Positions 26,823 through 35,621 are shown, counted from the stretch's first letter. The stretch: DNA of 64,000 nucleotides from Erysipelotrichaceae bacterium RD49 (GCA_015233825.1 JADGIS010000001.1:1-64000), one strand, 5' to 3'. The notes: a model not told the origin generated them from the sequence alone. Numbers and translations: made by a program.

Positions 26823-26870
26823 GTTCTCTTCTAGAGAACGGTCTGCTTTGTCAAGGATCAGCAAGTGATC
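26823..26870 (-). promoter_or_regulatory. Promoter/operator region of the S41 protease gene
   Basis: On the minus strand a TTGACA box (26849-26854) is followed by the palindrome GTTCTCTAGAAGAGAAC (26823-26839), where the -10 box should be; no good -10 is visible there. A second palindrome GGATCA-gcaag-TGATCC (26854-26870) touches the -35 box. The arrangement looks like a repressor site over the promoter. Confidence 0.45.
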
Positions 26871-27015
26871 CCAATTTGGAAGTGAATCCGGATTCCATCC
26901 TGCGCTTCTCTTTCCAAGCTGTGCCTATTTGATCTTCCGCTTCTGTTGTCTAAGCCGGTCAGCCAAACCGTTTAATCGAGCGGCCATTAAAAAGGCAGCT
27001 GGAAAAGCATCTCAA

Positions 27016-27053
27016 AACAGATCCGTGATTTTGGATCTGTTCTTTTTTCTTTT
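27016..27053 (+). terminator. Plus-strand terminator without an assigned gene
   Basis: AACAGATCC-gtgatttt-GGATCTGTT followed by CTTTTTTCTTTT. No plus-strand gene lies upstream; the genes on both sides are on the minus strand. It may end a small RNA. The rest of 26773-27173 holds no gene that I can see. Confidence 0.7.
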
Positions 27054-27158
27054 CCCATTCTTGAATAGTTTAGAGGACATTCTCCAAGAGATCAACGAAC
27101 GAAATCTGCTCTGGCTTATTTCATTTTATGAACCCGTTTTTACTCTTTAACTTCTTTG

Positions 27159-27189
27159 AAAAAGCATCCGGAATCAAGAACCGGATGCC
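27159..27189 (-). terminator. Terminator of corA
   Basis: On the minus strand GGCATCCGG-ttcttgat-TCCGGATGC is followed by TTTTTC. The hairpin begins in the last codons of corA. Confidence 0.85.
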
Positions 27190-28181
27190 TCATTACCATT
27201 AGCTTCGTTATCGTTATTAGAAAAGAAATTGGCTGCCGCCTGGTTCTCTTCTTTCTCCTTAAGAATCCGGCTTGGTGTATTGGACTTCCCCTGGCCGCTC
27301 AGCCAGTGATGACGGCGGATGAAGAGGATTTCACACGTAAGAACTACTAAAGCCAAACCGATAATAATTGGATATCCATATGGATGATGAATAAGGGGCA
27401 TATTGGGAAAATTCATGCCATACCACCCTGTCATCAGTGTAAGCGGCAGGAACAGCGTAGTAATAATCGTCAACAACGTGCTGATCTTATTTTGCTTGTC
27501 AGAAAGCTGCGTCTGCCGCAGATTCCAGATCTGATTGGTATTATCCTTGACGTTTTCAACCAGATTCAAAAGCTGTGAGCATCTTGTTAAAAACAAAGAG
27601 AGCATTGCATTCTCATCATTATTATTAAATGGAATGATGATCTGCTGGAGCGATTCCCCGATTGCGGTTAGCTGCAAATAGTAGCTGCCAAGCTCATTCA
27701 TGTCCTTGCGGGCAATCATGATCACGCGCTCCAAGCCAAGGGAATGTCCATCATACAGTGCTTCTTCAATGTCCTCGAGCTTTGCATTGTAATCTTCCAG
27801 ATAATAGACATCTTCCTGGATCATGTAATTCATAAACCGCAAAAGAAATTCAAACGGGCTGTTGATTGTATCAGAATACTGTTCCATGAATTCCATAACC
27901 ATCTGGGCGATGTCCCCTTTATCCTTAATGAAATAAAGGGTTCGTCCATACAAGATGAATCCAAATGAAATGTGGTCCTGAATCGGCCTGCTCTTTTTGG
28001 GAATCACAAACGTTCCCGAAAGCTCATTGTGGTAATTCATGACCCTCGAAAACTTAAATGGCCGGGGGTCTTCCATGATCATCGTCCGCTTCACTAAATC
28101 TTGATACTCAGCAGCCAATTGGTTTCGATCAATCATCACAATCGCTTTGGCTGGATCCGTTGAATTCCATGCGATTTTCAT
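27174..28181 (-). CDS. corA: CorA-family divalent cation transporter
   Basis: A 335-residue member of the CorA Mg2+/Co2+ channel family: large cytoplasmic N-terminal domain, long stalk helix, then two membrane helices with the signature Gly255-Met256-Asn257 (YGMN) at the pore mouth. The C-terminal tail is unusually Asn/Glu-rich (NNDNEANGNEASGS). The ATG at 28181 has a GGAGGAAA site and is preferred over an upstream in-frame ATG. The metal specificity is inferred from the family. Confidence 0.92.
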   Translation of the reverse strand: MKIAWNSTDPAKAIVMIDRNQLAAEYQDLVKRTMIMEDPRPFKFSRVMNYHNELSGTFVIPKKSRPIQDHISFGFILYGRTLYFIKDKGDIAQMVMEFMEQYSDTINSPFEFLLRFMNYMIQEDVYYLEDYNAKLEDIEEALYDGHSLGLERVIMIARKDMNELGSYYLQLTAIGESLQQIIIPFNNNDENAMLSLFLTRCSQLLNLVENVKDNTNQIWNLRQTQLSDKQNKISTLLTIITTLFLPLTLMTGWYGMNFPNMPLIHHPYGYPIIIGLALVVLTCEILFIRRHHWLSGQGKSNTPSRILKEKEENQAAANFFSNNDNEANGNEASGS

Positions 28182-28295
28182 CCGCTTTCCTCCTTGCGTC
28201 CATTCATCCGTTTCCATCTTAATCATCCAGATGCCCGACCAGCGTTTAAAAAACCGAAAAAATGCAAAAGAAAAGAGCTGGCCTTTGCTCCATTC

Positions 28296-28535
28296 TCATT
28301 CTTGATCGATTTGGGCAAGCCGCTCTTGTGGGATCGGGACATACTTAAGTTCGACATCATAGCCAAGACCTTCCATCATAGAAACGAAAGTCTTATTGAC
28401 CAATCCATCCCGCTTTTTAATAATGTGATTGACATATTGCGAAGTGAGACCAAGCTTTTGGGCCAGGGTACGCTGCACCATACCGGCCTCCACACACTTC
28501 ACCTTAATATCAATTTCAAAGTTGTTTCGAACCAT
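28296..28535 (-). CDS. Small XRE-type helix-turn-helix protein
   Basis: A 79-residue protein that is little more than a Cro/XRE helix-turn-helix: the TLAQKLGLTSQYVNHIIKK segment is the HTH, with the second helix at LTSQYVNHI. It ends in a short strand GYDVELKYV. The ATG follows GAGGAGAA. Such proteins are often regulators of mobile elements or toxin-antitoxin pairs; it stands at the left edge of the AT-rich accessory stretch, but no toxin partner is visible. Confidence 0.8.
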   Translation of the reverse strand: MVRNNFEIDIKVKCVEAGMVQRTLAQKLGLTSQYVNHIIKKRDGLVNKTFVSMMEGLGYDVELKYVPIPQERLAQIDQE

Positions 28536-29612
28536 TCGCCGTTCTCCTCTTCATTACCCATATCATACAGGTTTATCCAATAAAAAATATACCCTTATCA
28601 ATAAGTGAGTTGAATTTCTCCAAACAAATGCCGGAATTTATAATCAAATATCCCATAAATGCATTTATAAAAACCTTAGACACAAGCCCTTATGAAAGCC
28701 GACTCAATCAAAGATGGCCCAGAAGCCAGAAGCGAATGCCCTGCCAGGAAATTTCTTTTAAATCGCCACACCTAAAGCAAGTTAAGCCTGCATCTTTCAG
28801 CCCTTCTTATGCTCTTGCCATATACAAAACAAAGGAAGCAATCCAAGATACGTCTAATCACTGGCTCCATAACCAATAAAAATCGGCTAAGGAAAAAATA
28901 GATGAGCAAATATAAAATTAACCTAAAGAAACTTCCTCCTGTACTCATCTTCTTGTACAGACCTTTGAAAGGGCAGAGCAGCCAAAATTCAGTACTTTTT
29001 TCCATTTGTGATCTTTTACAACCATTGGATCCAGGATTCTATTGTTCGCAACAGAGTACCCCGGCTGAATGGAGAATCATCGAGCTGGTAATAGGAATGT
29101 GATTGTATTTTCTTCGTTCAGCTGGTGGGGATGAATGTCCACCCACTGGCGGCTCTGAAAGCTATCTGTAAGAGACAGCATGGCCTTTGGCCACATGCCG
29201 CAATGAAAGTTGCTAAAGCGAACTTTCAAAGTAGTATTGAATGTCTTGATCTTGGTATATCCTTTTCCTGCTTCTGCATTTCGCTGGTTCTTCTAACAAA
29301 TACTTTCTTGTCATTCTGAACAGTCTGCTCCATCCTACCTGTTCAAGGCGGCTGCGATGGCCGAAAAAACCGATGCCTATAATATAGGGCGCTAGGAAAG
29401 TCACGTGCAGGAACGAAAGGAAAGCAGTTTAGTGAAACAGCCATCCTTGGCGCAAGCCGTAGATTGCGCCCGGACTACTACCATTTTCATCACGAATCAG
29501 ATATTCTCGTTCATACTCTGTCAGAACGCTGACTTCATCAAAAAAAGGCTGTAACTTACTGCTTGAGAGCGGTTTGTTACAACCCTAAATAACTTATCTA
29601 GCTTGGTTAGAC
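28536..29612. other. AT-rich accessory region without a convincing gene
   Basis: No frame here has both a good start and protein-like composition. The one stretch worth noting is on the minus strand at 29429-29584. Fifty-one codons after a stop read GCNKPLSSSK, later FFDEVSVLTEYEREYLIRD and end at WLFH. They have no start codon. The Gly-Cys at the front recalls a lipobox, so this may be the remnant of a lipoprotein gene. The composition is clearly more AT-rich than the flanking core genes, suggesting acquired DNA. Confidence 0.4.
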
Positions 29613-29822
29613 TCATTTTGACTCAGCGTCTTTATCTCGAAGAAGATCATAAAGTGGATGCCAGTCTCTGGTCCAATAGGCAAATAAAATTCCAATGGGA
29701 TAACAGGTGAGAAAGAGATAAAGAGGTATCGGCTCGCTTGATGTCTTATAGTAAAGATAGGTAAGAACGATGAAGACTATTGTTCCCCAAGCAACTTTTT
29801 TCCAGAACATAATCGTATCCAC
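29613..29822 (-). CDS. Small two-helix membrane protein
   Basis: A 65-69-residue protein with two hydrophobic segments (WGTIVFIVLTYLYY and LYLFLTCYPIGILFAYW) and a charged C-terminus (LLRDKDAESK). No family recognised. The start is either a GTG at 29822 or, more likely, the ATG at 29810; an AGAGGA site lies 13 bases before the ATG. It follows the broken secreted-peptide gene by a few bases, so the pair was an operon. A small membrane partner of a secreted peptide could be an immunity or export protein, which is inference only. Confidence 0.5.
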   Translation of the reverse strand: MDTIMFWKKVAWGTIVFIVLTYLYYKTSSEPIPLYLFLTCYPIGILFAYWTRDWHPLYDLLRDKDAESK

Positions 29823-29828
29823 ATCCTC

Positions 29829-30349
29829 TTAGTCGATAACGTAGTAATGAACTTCATTAAGAGACATTGAGGATCCATATACTGTCACAATTTTAACTCT
29901 TTTTCCTTGATAATAAGCTTGAGTAATGGCATTTCTCAAATTTGAATTCTGCAACCCACCTACGCCAATTACCGCTCCAAGAATAGGGTATTTAAGTCCA
30001 ACCGCTATTCCTAGCCATGTTGACCCTGTTCCAACCAAATTTAGATTATTAAAGATTACTCTAACCTGTTCGTGGGTTAAAATCTGAGTGGAAGTTAAAG
30101 GTGCAGCCCTAAAAAGGGAAGTGGATTTTGATTCTGGGGATTCAGAAGATCAATGCCAACTAAAGTTCCCTCAGACGAAATTGTCATATTCTCTAGGAAT
30201 TGGAAAGCCTCTTCTTCTGTATAACCTTGCTCGACAAGCAAATCCTTGGCTTTGTCTCTGTTATTATTGGGTTCTGCTGCAAAAGCAAAACCGGTAGACG
30301 AAAGTAAAAGGACAAATGCAGAAAAATCAGAAACTAAAACTTTAACCAT
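29829..30349 (-). pseudogene. Secreted small protein gene broken by a frameshift
   Basis: The first part (from 30349, strong AAGGAGG site) starts with a signal peptide (MVKVLVSDFSAFVLLLSSTG, cut after AFA-A) and continues with GYTEEEAFQFLENM before stopping at 30095. A second frame continues without stop from about 30110 to 29829 and holds a Gly-rich hydrophobic stretch (WLGIAVGLKYPILGAVIGVGG) and a C-terminal domain ending HYYVID. Adding one T to the run of five at 30111-30115 joins the two frames into about 174 residues. The layout, secreted with a hydrophobic Gly-rich core, recalls bacteriocin-like proteins, but no family was recognised. A sequencing error is also possible. Confidence 0.5.
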
Positions 30350-30532
30350 TTTATTCGTGTAATCCTCCTTGTCTAAAGTCAGAAAATCTTGTAAGCCGTT
30401 TTCTAAGACATCAAGCGGAAAGCAGGGGGAAACATATCCGCAAATTAATTGTAATATAAATAGTCTTTTAGATTGAATTACAGTTTCGTAAGTGATACTA
30501 AATAGTTGAAATTAGCTATCAATGCTAAAATG

Positions 30533-30574
30533 CAGTAGTATAGCCTTCTCAAAGTTCGGAAGGTCATACTACTG
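30533..30574 (+). terminator. Terminator-like hairpin without an assigned gene
   Basis: CAGTAGTAtaGCCTTC...GAAGGtcaTACTACTG followed by TTTTCAGTTTT. It lies just before the truncated recombinase; no plus-strand gene precedes it. It may belong to a small RNA or to the end of a mobile element. Confidence 0.5.
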
Positions 30575-30594
30575 TTTTCAGTTTTATAAAAACC

Positions 30595-31485
30595 GTGCAT
30601 CACTGCTGTTTAAAGTTGAAGAAGAAACTCAAGACTTACTTGGCTGTAAAGATAGTATCCAAGAATGAACGGAATAATGAATGCAAGAAGGCGAAGGACA
30701 ATCCAGCGATGATGGCTGTCCTTCATAAAGCAGATTCCAATATCCGGAAAGTCCGGGATATTGAAACCTTCATTCAGGCACTGGGCTATGCCGAGGGGAC
30801 ACTGCTGGGCTTGTGTATGTATCTGGCCTTTTCCTGCTCTTTGCGGATTGGAGAGATACTCGGCTTAACCTGGGATGATGTGGTCATTGACGAGCAAGCC
30901 TGTGTGACTCGGGACGCTCGCCTCAAAGTAGAGAAAGAAATGACACGCATTCCATGCCGGTGCTTGGAGGATCTGGGACAAAAGGATATTTCCCGGATAT
31001 TTCCAACAAACAAGAAGGACGCTTCGACCCGGCTTATTCTGAAGTCACCAAAAACAAAGTCCAGCAACCGTATTGTCTGGCTCCCTGAAACCATCGCTGA
31101 ACTCCTAATCGCCCATGAGGACGGAAGACCGGCAGAAAGCCGTTTTATCCTGAAAAAGCTTCATAACCTGTGCGACGCTCACGGTCTGGAAGTTGTCGAT
31201 TTCCACTCTCTTCGACATTTGAGCACCAGCTATAAACTCAAACTGACCAATGGAGATGTGAAATCGGTGCAGGGAGATACAGGCCATTCACAGGCAAGCA
31301 TGGTCGTTGAAGTTTATTCAAGAATTCTTGATGAAGACCGTCGGAAAAATGCGAAAAAGCTGGAGGAACAGTTCTACCAGAAAAAGGAAAGCTGCCAAGA
31401 AGCGGACTATCAGAGACTGAAAAAACTGATTGGATCCCTGACTGCAAAGCAGCGGGAAGAACAGCTAAAAATCAATAGTGATTAG
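30595..31485 (+). pseudogene. Tyrosine recombinase (integrase), N-terminally truncated
   Basis: The catalytic domain of a phage/ICE-type integrase is complete: Arg in SLRIGEILGLTWDD, HSLRHLS, GDTGHSQ and the nucleophile Tyr in VYSRILDED. The N-terminal DNA-binding domains, normally about 150 residues before this, are missing; the first 45 residues (MHHCCLKLKKKLKTYL...) are Lys-rich and do not match. The GTG start has no ribosome site. The gene points at the 3' end of tRNA-Ala(CGC), about 300 bases away, with four short direct repeats between, the usual layout of an integrated island end. The enzyme is probably inactive. Confidence 0.75.
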
Positions 31486-31785
31486 CAAACAATTAGCAAA
31501 TCCGTCTTTGGTGGTCTCTCTTTTTAAAAGAGAGAGGCCTCTTACATTTTCGATTAGCAACCATCACACGCACAAGCCTGTGGAAACAACAGAAAAACGT
31601 CAGGCTGGAAAAACCATCCTTCCGGCACTTCACGCCCAACAAAAAAAACCGTTATCTCCTTTAGATAGAGGAGATAACGGCAGATTTGGGACTTCCCGCT
31701 TCCGTCAGACAGCCCCAAAAATTCTTGGCAGAATTAAAAGCTGTCCTTCGGAATCTCATGGGAAGCAGTCAAATCCAATTAGCAA
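31481..31785 (+). repeat. Four ATTAGCAA direct repeats (candidate integrase arm sites)
   Basis: ATTAGCAA occurs at 31481, 31492, 31553 and 31778, all in the same orientation, between the recombinase and the tRNA-Ala 3' end; the last ends six bases from the tRNA CCA. Tyrosine integrases bind such arm-type repeats beside their crossover site. The role is inferred from position. Confidence 0.5.
31641..31680 (-). terminator. Terminator of tRNA-Ala(CGC)
   Basis: On the minus strand CCGTTATCTCC...GGAGATAACGG is followed by eight T. It ends the tRNA-Ala transcript. Confidence 0.9.
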
Positions 31786-31790
31786 AATGT

Positions 31791-31866
31791 TGGTGGAGCG
31801 TACGGGATTCGAACCCGTGACCTCCTACATGCGAAGCAGGCGCTCTCCCAGCTGAGCTAACACCCC
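31791..31866 (-). tRNA. tRNA-Ala (CGC)
   Basis: A 76-base tRNA with encoded CCA. The anticodon stem CCTGC/GTAGG encloses TTCGCAT, giving anticodon CGC. D-arm AGCTCAGCTGGGAGAGC and T-loop GGTTCGAATCC are normal, and the acceptor stem GGGGTGT/ACGCTCC pairs fully with wobbles. Its 3' end faces the truncated recombinase, which suggests it served as an attachment site. Confidence 0.95.
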
Positions 31867-32030
31867 ACAATCAATCCAGTTTTCAAGCTGAATTCTTTAT
31901 GATCTTAGTCCAACCTTGCCTTGCAGAGCAAGCATTAACGGACTGTATCTTTGCAGAATGTCATAAAATTTATCATTTTGAACGACAAAAACAAAGAAGA
32001 GCAGTTTGAGATGCTTTTCGAATGTCAATG

Positions 32031-32289
32031 ACCCCACCCAAACTGCCTTGCAATTTGGACGGGGCTTGAAATAAGAAGCTTTCATGCATCTGTTTCAAGC
32101 CTGATTGACTAGCCTGAGTCTTAACTGACTCCGTGATTTGAGAACCAACCCTAAACAAGTTGGAACAGGCACTCCAGTGATGTTCAACTCCAGTCCTGGC
32201 CCCTGCGGATTGGCATGAAACAGTACTGAGGTCAGGTGCAGTGTGCAGGTCAACAAACCTCTTAGAACATTGGCGAAGGCTGATGCTTC
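32031..32289 (+). ncRNA. Putative omega RNA scaffold, copy 2
   Basis: Nearly the same non-coding sequence as upstream of the intact iscB, with scattered substitutions and one single-base insertion. Similarity holds up to TGCTTCA and is then lost, although a short spacer to the iscB start remains. That the non-coding part ends its similarity at the same point as the proposed RNA supports a functional RNA. Confidence 0.55.
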
Positions 32290-32350
32290 ACCCACTTCTC
32301 TGGAACGCTTTTAAGCTTACGAGATGCATCACTCGTTCGAGGACAGGAGT

Positions 32351-33648
32351 ATGGTTTATGGATTCGATATGGACGACACACCTTTAATGCCGACTGAAAG
32401 GCATGGCAAAGTCTGCCACCTTTTATCCGCCACCTTTTAAAGGAAAGAAAAGCCAAAGTAGTAAAGAAAACACCGTTTACCATCCAGCTTTTAGACGACT
32501 GAACACGATAGACCCAGCGCATCACTCTTGGCGTAGACGCTGGTTCCAAACAGATGGGTTTGAGTGCTTCAAGTGAAGACAAAGAACTTCTTGCCTGGGA
32601 TGTCCAGAACACGACAGATATCACTGAACTGATCTCTACAAGAAGAGAAGCACGCCATACAAGACGAAATCGCAAAACTCGATACAGCGCCCCACGCTTC
32701 AATAACCGAGTGCGTACTAAACATAAAGGATGGCTTGCTCCCTCTATTGAATACAAGATTGACACTCATCTTCATTGCATTGAAGAAGTCCAAAAGCTTT
32801 TGCCTGTAACCAGGATTGTTGTGGAAACAGCGTCTTTTAATACGCAGAAATTAAAGAATCCTGATCTTTCTGGAACTGGGTATCAAAATGGTGATCAAAA
32901 GGGTTCTGAAATGTTCGTGAGTATGTTTTATTTCGAGACCATCACGAATGCCAGCACTGCCATGGCAAAAAGAAAGATCCGGTTTTAAATGTTCATCGTA
33001 TCGAAAGCCGAAAGACTGGCGGGAATTCACCTTCCAACCTGATTACGCTTTGCGAAATGTGTCATAACGAATACCATGACAAGATCAAATCAGGCCAGAT
33101 CAAAGGTCCAGAAGACTTCAAGCCGCCGAAGCGGGCTAAGCCGTATCGAGACGCTGCTTTCATGGGCATCATGCGCTGGACGCTGCTGGAACGATTAAAA
33201 GCAGCCAACCCTGATCTTGAAGTGGTCAATACTTATGGCTACCTGACCAAAAACAAACGGATTGAACTGAACCTCGCTAAAGAGCATTCCAACGATGCGC
33301 ATTGTATTGCAGGCAATCTCAATGCCAAGCCATTAAAACTATGCCTGTATCTCAAAAAGATCAGAAGGCATAACCGCCAGATTCATCAATTCAATTTCAT
33401 CAAAGGACATAAGCGTAAAAGCAATCAAACCGACCATATGGTTGGCGGCTTCTGCCTCTTTGATAAGGTCAAATTCGAAGGACAGGACTGCTTGATTACT
33501 GGACGCAGAAAAAGCGGATCCTTTGTTCTGAAAACTTGATCAGGGCAAAAAATCCATAGTGCTGTTTCCATAAGGAAATTAGTTCTGATCGAAAGAGCGA
33601 ATGGATCCTTAAAAGAAACAAGAATTCGGCAATTCCTGGCCACCTAAA
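32351..33648 (+). pseudogene. iscB: iscB pseudogene
   Basis: The sequence follows intact iscB throughout but is broken several times: a repeat of CCACCTTTTA near 32418-32440, in-frame TGA and TAG near 32500-32512 (where copy 1 reads DSTRYT), and a frameshift near 32900 before the HNH domain. The remaining frames (about 32554-32988 and 33057-33539) keep RuvC-I DAGS, the bridge helix, IVVETASF and the RuvC-III region. In the proper frame the HNH zinc pair is CQHC, the expected form, unlike copy 1. The product cannot be made. Confidence 0.9.
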
Positions 33649-33710
33649 CCGTATAACGATTTGGATGGGGTATCCTTGCCTAACATATGAAGAACTGCCT
33701 GCATAAAGAC

Positions 33711-33744
33711 AAAATAAAAACCCTTCAGGTAAGAAACCCGAAGG
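33711..33744 (-). terminator. Terminator of tRNA-Ile/tRNA-Ala pair 1
   Basis: On the minus strand CCTTCGGGT-ttctt-ACCTGAAGG is followed by GTTTTTATTTTG, just after tRNA-Ala(TGC). Confidence 0.88.
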
Positions 33745-33757
33745 ATTGATTACAAAA

Positions 33758-33833
33758 TGGTGGAGCGTAGGAGGATCGAACTCCTGACCCCCTGCGTGCA
33801 AAGCAGGTGCTCTCCCAGCTGAGCTAACACCCC
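33758..33833 (-). tRNA. tRNA-Ala (TGC), pair 1
   Basis: 76 bases with encoded CCA. Anticodon loop TTTGCAC between CCTGC and GCAGG, giving anticodon TGC. Identical to the second copy 1.8 kb away. It follows tRNA-Ile by about 20 bases in the same transcript. Confidence 0.96.
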
Positions 33834-33852
33834 ACATCAATAAGTCAAAAAA

Positions 33853-33929
33853 TGGTGGGCCTGAATGGACTCGAACCAGCGACCTCATCCTTATCAGGGA
33901 TGCGCTCTAACCACCTGAGCTACAGGCCC
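33853..33929 (-). tRNA. tRNA-Ile (GAT), pair 1
   Basis: 77 bases with encoded CCA. Anticodon stem CATCC/GGATG encloses CTGATAA, giving anticodon GAT. T-loop GGTTCGAGTCC. It is first in the Ile-Ala transcript. Confidence 0.96.
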
Positions 33930-33948
33930 GTTTCTTGACTGCCTAAAT

Positions 33949-33977
33949 AATATAACAGATCGATTTTCGAAGGTCAA
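33949..33977 (-). promoter_or_regulatory. Promoter of tRNA pair 1
   Basis: On the minus strand TTGACC (33972-33977), a 17-base spacer and TATATT (33949-33954), about 20 bases before tRNA-Ile. Confidence 0.8.
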
Positions 33978-34300
33978 ACCCTAATTTGAATTTTTTTCAA
34001 TAATTTTTTTATTCGTAGAATTCCGCTTTATTTAAAGTGCTATTTTATAAAAATAAATTTAATTTCTACTGCTGGTTTGCAGAGAATCCCCTCCAAAAAC
34101 AAGGCTGATTTCATTTTACGAGACAGGTTAATATTCAAAAAAGCCAGCTGTCTATACGGATACGGTCCAGCTGGCTTTTAAAAATTTTTGAACAGGCAAG
34201 AAATGTTTCCATCATTTCATCCCCTTTACAAAACGAAAACCAGCTTTTACCATACAGCTCTCAAAGCCCTTTACTCAAAGCAGCGCTTTCCTTGCTTGCT
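33978..34300. other. AT-rich intergenic region with a terminator
   Basis: No gene seen. It contains the hairpin AAAAGCCAGCTG...CAGCTGGCTTTT (34137-34179) followed by AAAAATTTTT, a bidirectional terminator that probably ends the aldo/keto reductase transcript. Confidence 0.6.
34137..34190. terminator. Terminator of the aldo/keto reductase gene
   Basis: Stem AAAAGCCAGCTG/CAGCTGGCTTTT with A/T runs on both sides, about 110 bases past the reductase stop. Confidence 0.75.
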
Positions 34301-35320
34301 TTAAGCATGAGCCGCTTCGATTTCGTGAATTCGATGAGCGATTTTGTCGATCTGTTCCAGCTCTTGTTTTGTTAACGGCTTCGAATCGAGTACTTGCAGA
34401 TTTTTGAGAATCTGTTCCGGCTTGCTTGCGCCAATCAAAACACTGGTGGTGCCAGATTTATCCAAAACCCAGCGTAAAGCCATCACCGAAAGATCCTCTC
34501 CGCGGCTTGCTGCCAAATCATTGAGCTTTCTTAACTCTTCCACCTTAGCTTGCGGCAGATCGGATTCATGCAGAAAGCGGCCATCCGTACGAATGCGGCT
34601 GTCGGCAGGAATTCCATTAAGATAGCGGTTCGTCAACTGGCCTTTTGCCAGCGGCGAGAAAGTGATCAAACCTTTTTGCAGAGCATTGGTCATCTCTTGC
34701 AGGCCGTTTTTTTCAATTGAGCGGTCCAGAATAGAATAGCGGTTCTGGTTGATGACAAAGGGAACGTTCAGATCGGTCAAAATCTCCGCTGCTTTTTCCA
34801 GCGTTGGACCATCATAGTTGGAAAGCCCCACATACAGCGCCTTACCAGAACGGACAGCCTGGGCTAAAGCCCCCATCGTCTCTTCTAATGGCGTATTTGG
34901 GTCCATCCGATGGTGGTAGAAGATGTCAACATAATCTAAGCCCATTCTCTTTAAAGACTGGTCGAGGCTGGCAAGCAGCGATTTACGCGATCCCCAGTTT
35001 CCATATGGTCCGAGCCACATTTCATAGCCGGCTTTTGTAGAAATAATCAACTCATCCCGGTACGGGAGAAGGTCTTCTTGTAAAATGCGGCCGAAATTCT
35101 TTTCGGCTGCTCCATTTTGAGGACCATAGTTGTTGGCCAGATCGAAGTGCGTAATTCCATGGTCAAAAGCCGTAAGAACCATTTCTTTCATATTTTCATA
35201 GCTGGAATGATCGCCAAAATTCTGCCAGAGGCCGAGCGAAACAACCGGCAGCATCAAGCCCGAATTTCCAGAGCGGCGATATTCCATCTTTTTATAGCGA
35301 TCAGGATTTGCGATATACAT
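34301..35320 (-). CDS. Aldo/keto reductase, YghZ/Gpr type
   Basis: A 339-residue NADPH-dependent reductase of the AKR superfamily. The tetrad is visible: Asp in FDLANNYG with its Tyr, Lys in STKAGYEMW and His in YHHR. It has the extra MWLGPYGNWGSRKSL segment typical of the YghZ (L-glyceraldehyde 3-phosphate reductase) and Kv-beta-like group. Members reduce toxic aldehydes such as methylglyoxal. The ATG follows AAGGAAGAAATTT. It lies between two copies of the same tRNA pair, so it was probably caught in a local duplication. Confidence 0.92.
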   Translation of the reverse strand: MYIANPDRYKKMEYRRSGNSGLMLPVVSLGLWQNFGDHSSYENMKEMVLTAFDHGITHFDLANNYGPQNGAAEKNFGRILQEDLLPYRDELIISTKAGYEMWLGPYGNWGSRKSLLASLDQSLKRMGLDYVDIFYHHRMDPNTPLEETMGALAQAVRSGKALYVGLSNYDGPTLEKAAEILTDLNVPFVINQNRYSILDRSIEKNGLQEMTNALQKGLITFSPLAKGQLTNRYLNGIPADSRIRTDGRFLHESDLPQAKVEELRKLNDLAASRGEDLSVMALRWVLDKSGTTSVLIGASKPEQILKNLQVLDSKPLTKQELEQIDKIAHRIHEIEAAHA

Positions 35321-35481
35321 AAATTTCTTCCTTTAAAGGAAACCTTTCTTCTTGTCCGCTGATTTGCAGACGTACTGATCAATTTGGTCCAGATTATGTG
35401 ACAAGAGGAACCGGATCTGTCTATGGACAAAGCCCAAATCATCCTGCTGTACAAAAAGACAGACCCGCCAGAAGCGGGCAT

Positions 35482-35511
35482 AAAAAAACTCCAAGCACTA
35501 GGCTTGGAGAT
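35482..35511 (-). terminator. Terminator of tRNA pair 2
   Basis: On the minus strand CTCCAAGC-ctagt-GCTTGGAG is followed by seven T. Confidence 0.9.
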
Positions 35512-35522
35512 TAATTTCATAA

Positions 35523-35598
35523 TGGTGGAGCGTAGGAGGATCGAACTCCTGACCCCCTGCGTGCAAAGCAGGTGCTCTCCCAGCTGAGCTAACACCCC
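35523..35598 (-). tRNA. tRNA-Ala (TGC), pair 2
   Basis: Same sequence as the pair-1 tRNA-Ala: anticodon TGC, encoded CCA. Confidence 0.96.
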
Positions 35599-35621
35599 AC
35601 ATGAAATAAGTCAAAAAATAA

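Larger units (their letters stand above)
32023..33690 (+). mobile_element. IscB-carrying IS605-like element, copy 2 (decayed)
   Basis: Same ends and same order as copy 1: left hairpin (32032-32064), conserved non-coding part, iscB (broken) and right hairpin (33641-33667). It lies between tRNA-Ala(CGC) and tRNA-Ala(TGC) without breaking either. No transposase gene is inside. The end hairpins keep their stems, so the element might still be moved by a transposase supplied from elsewhere. Confidence 0.8.

Noticed and set aside
28772-29005. Minus-strand 77-codon frame with a hydrophobic middle, possible small toxin
   Set aside because: No ribosome site, no partner gene and biased composition explained by AT-rich DNA. 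Kept out of the gene list.
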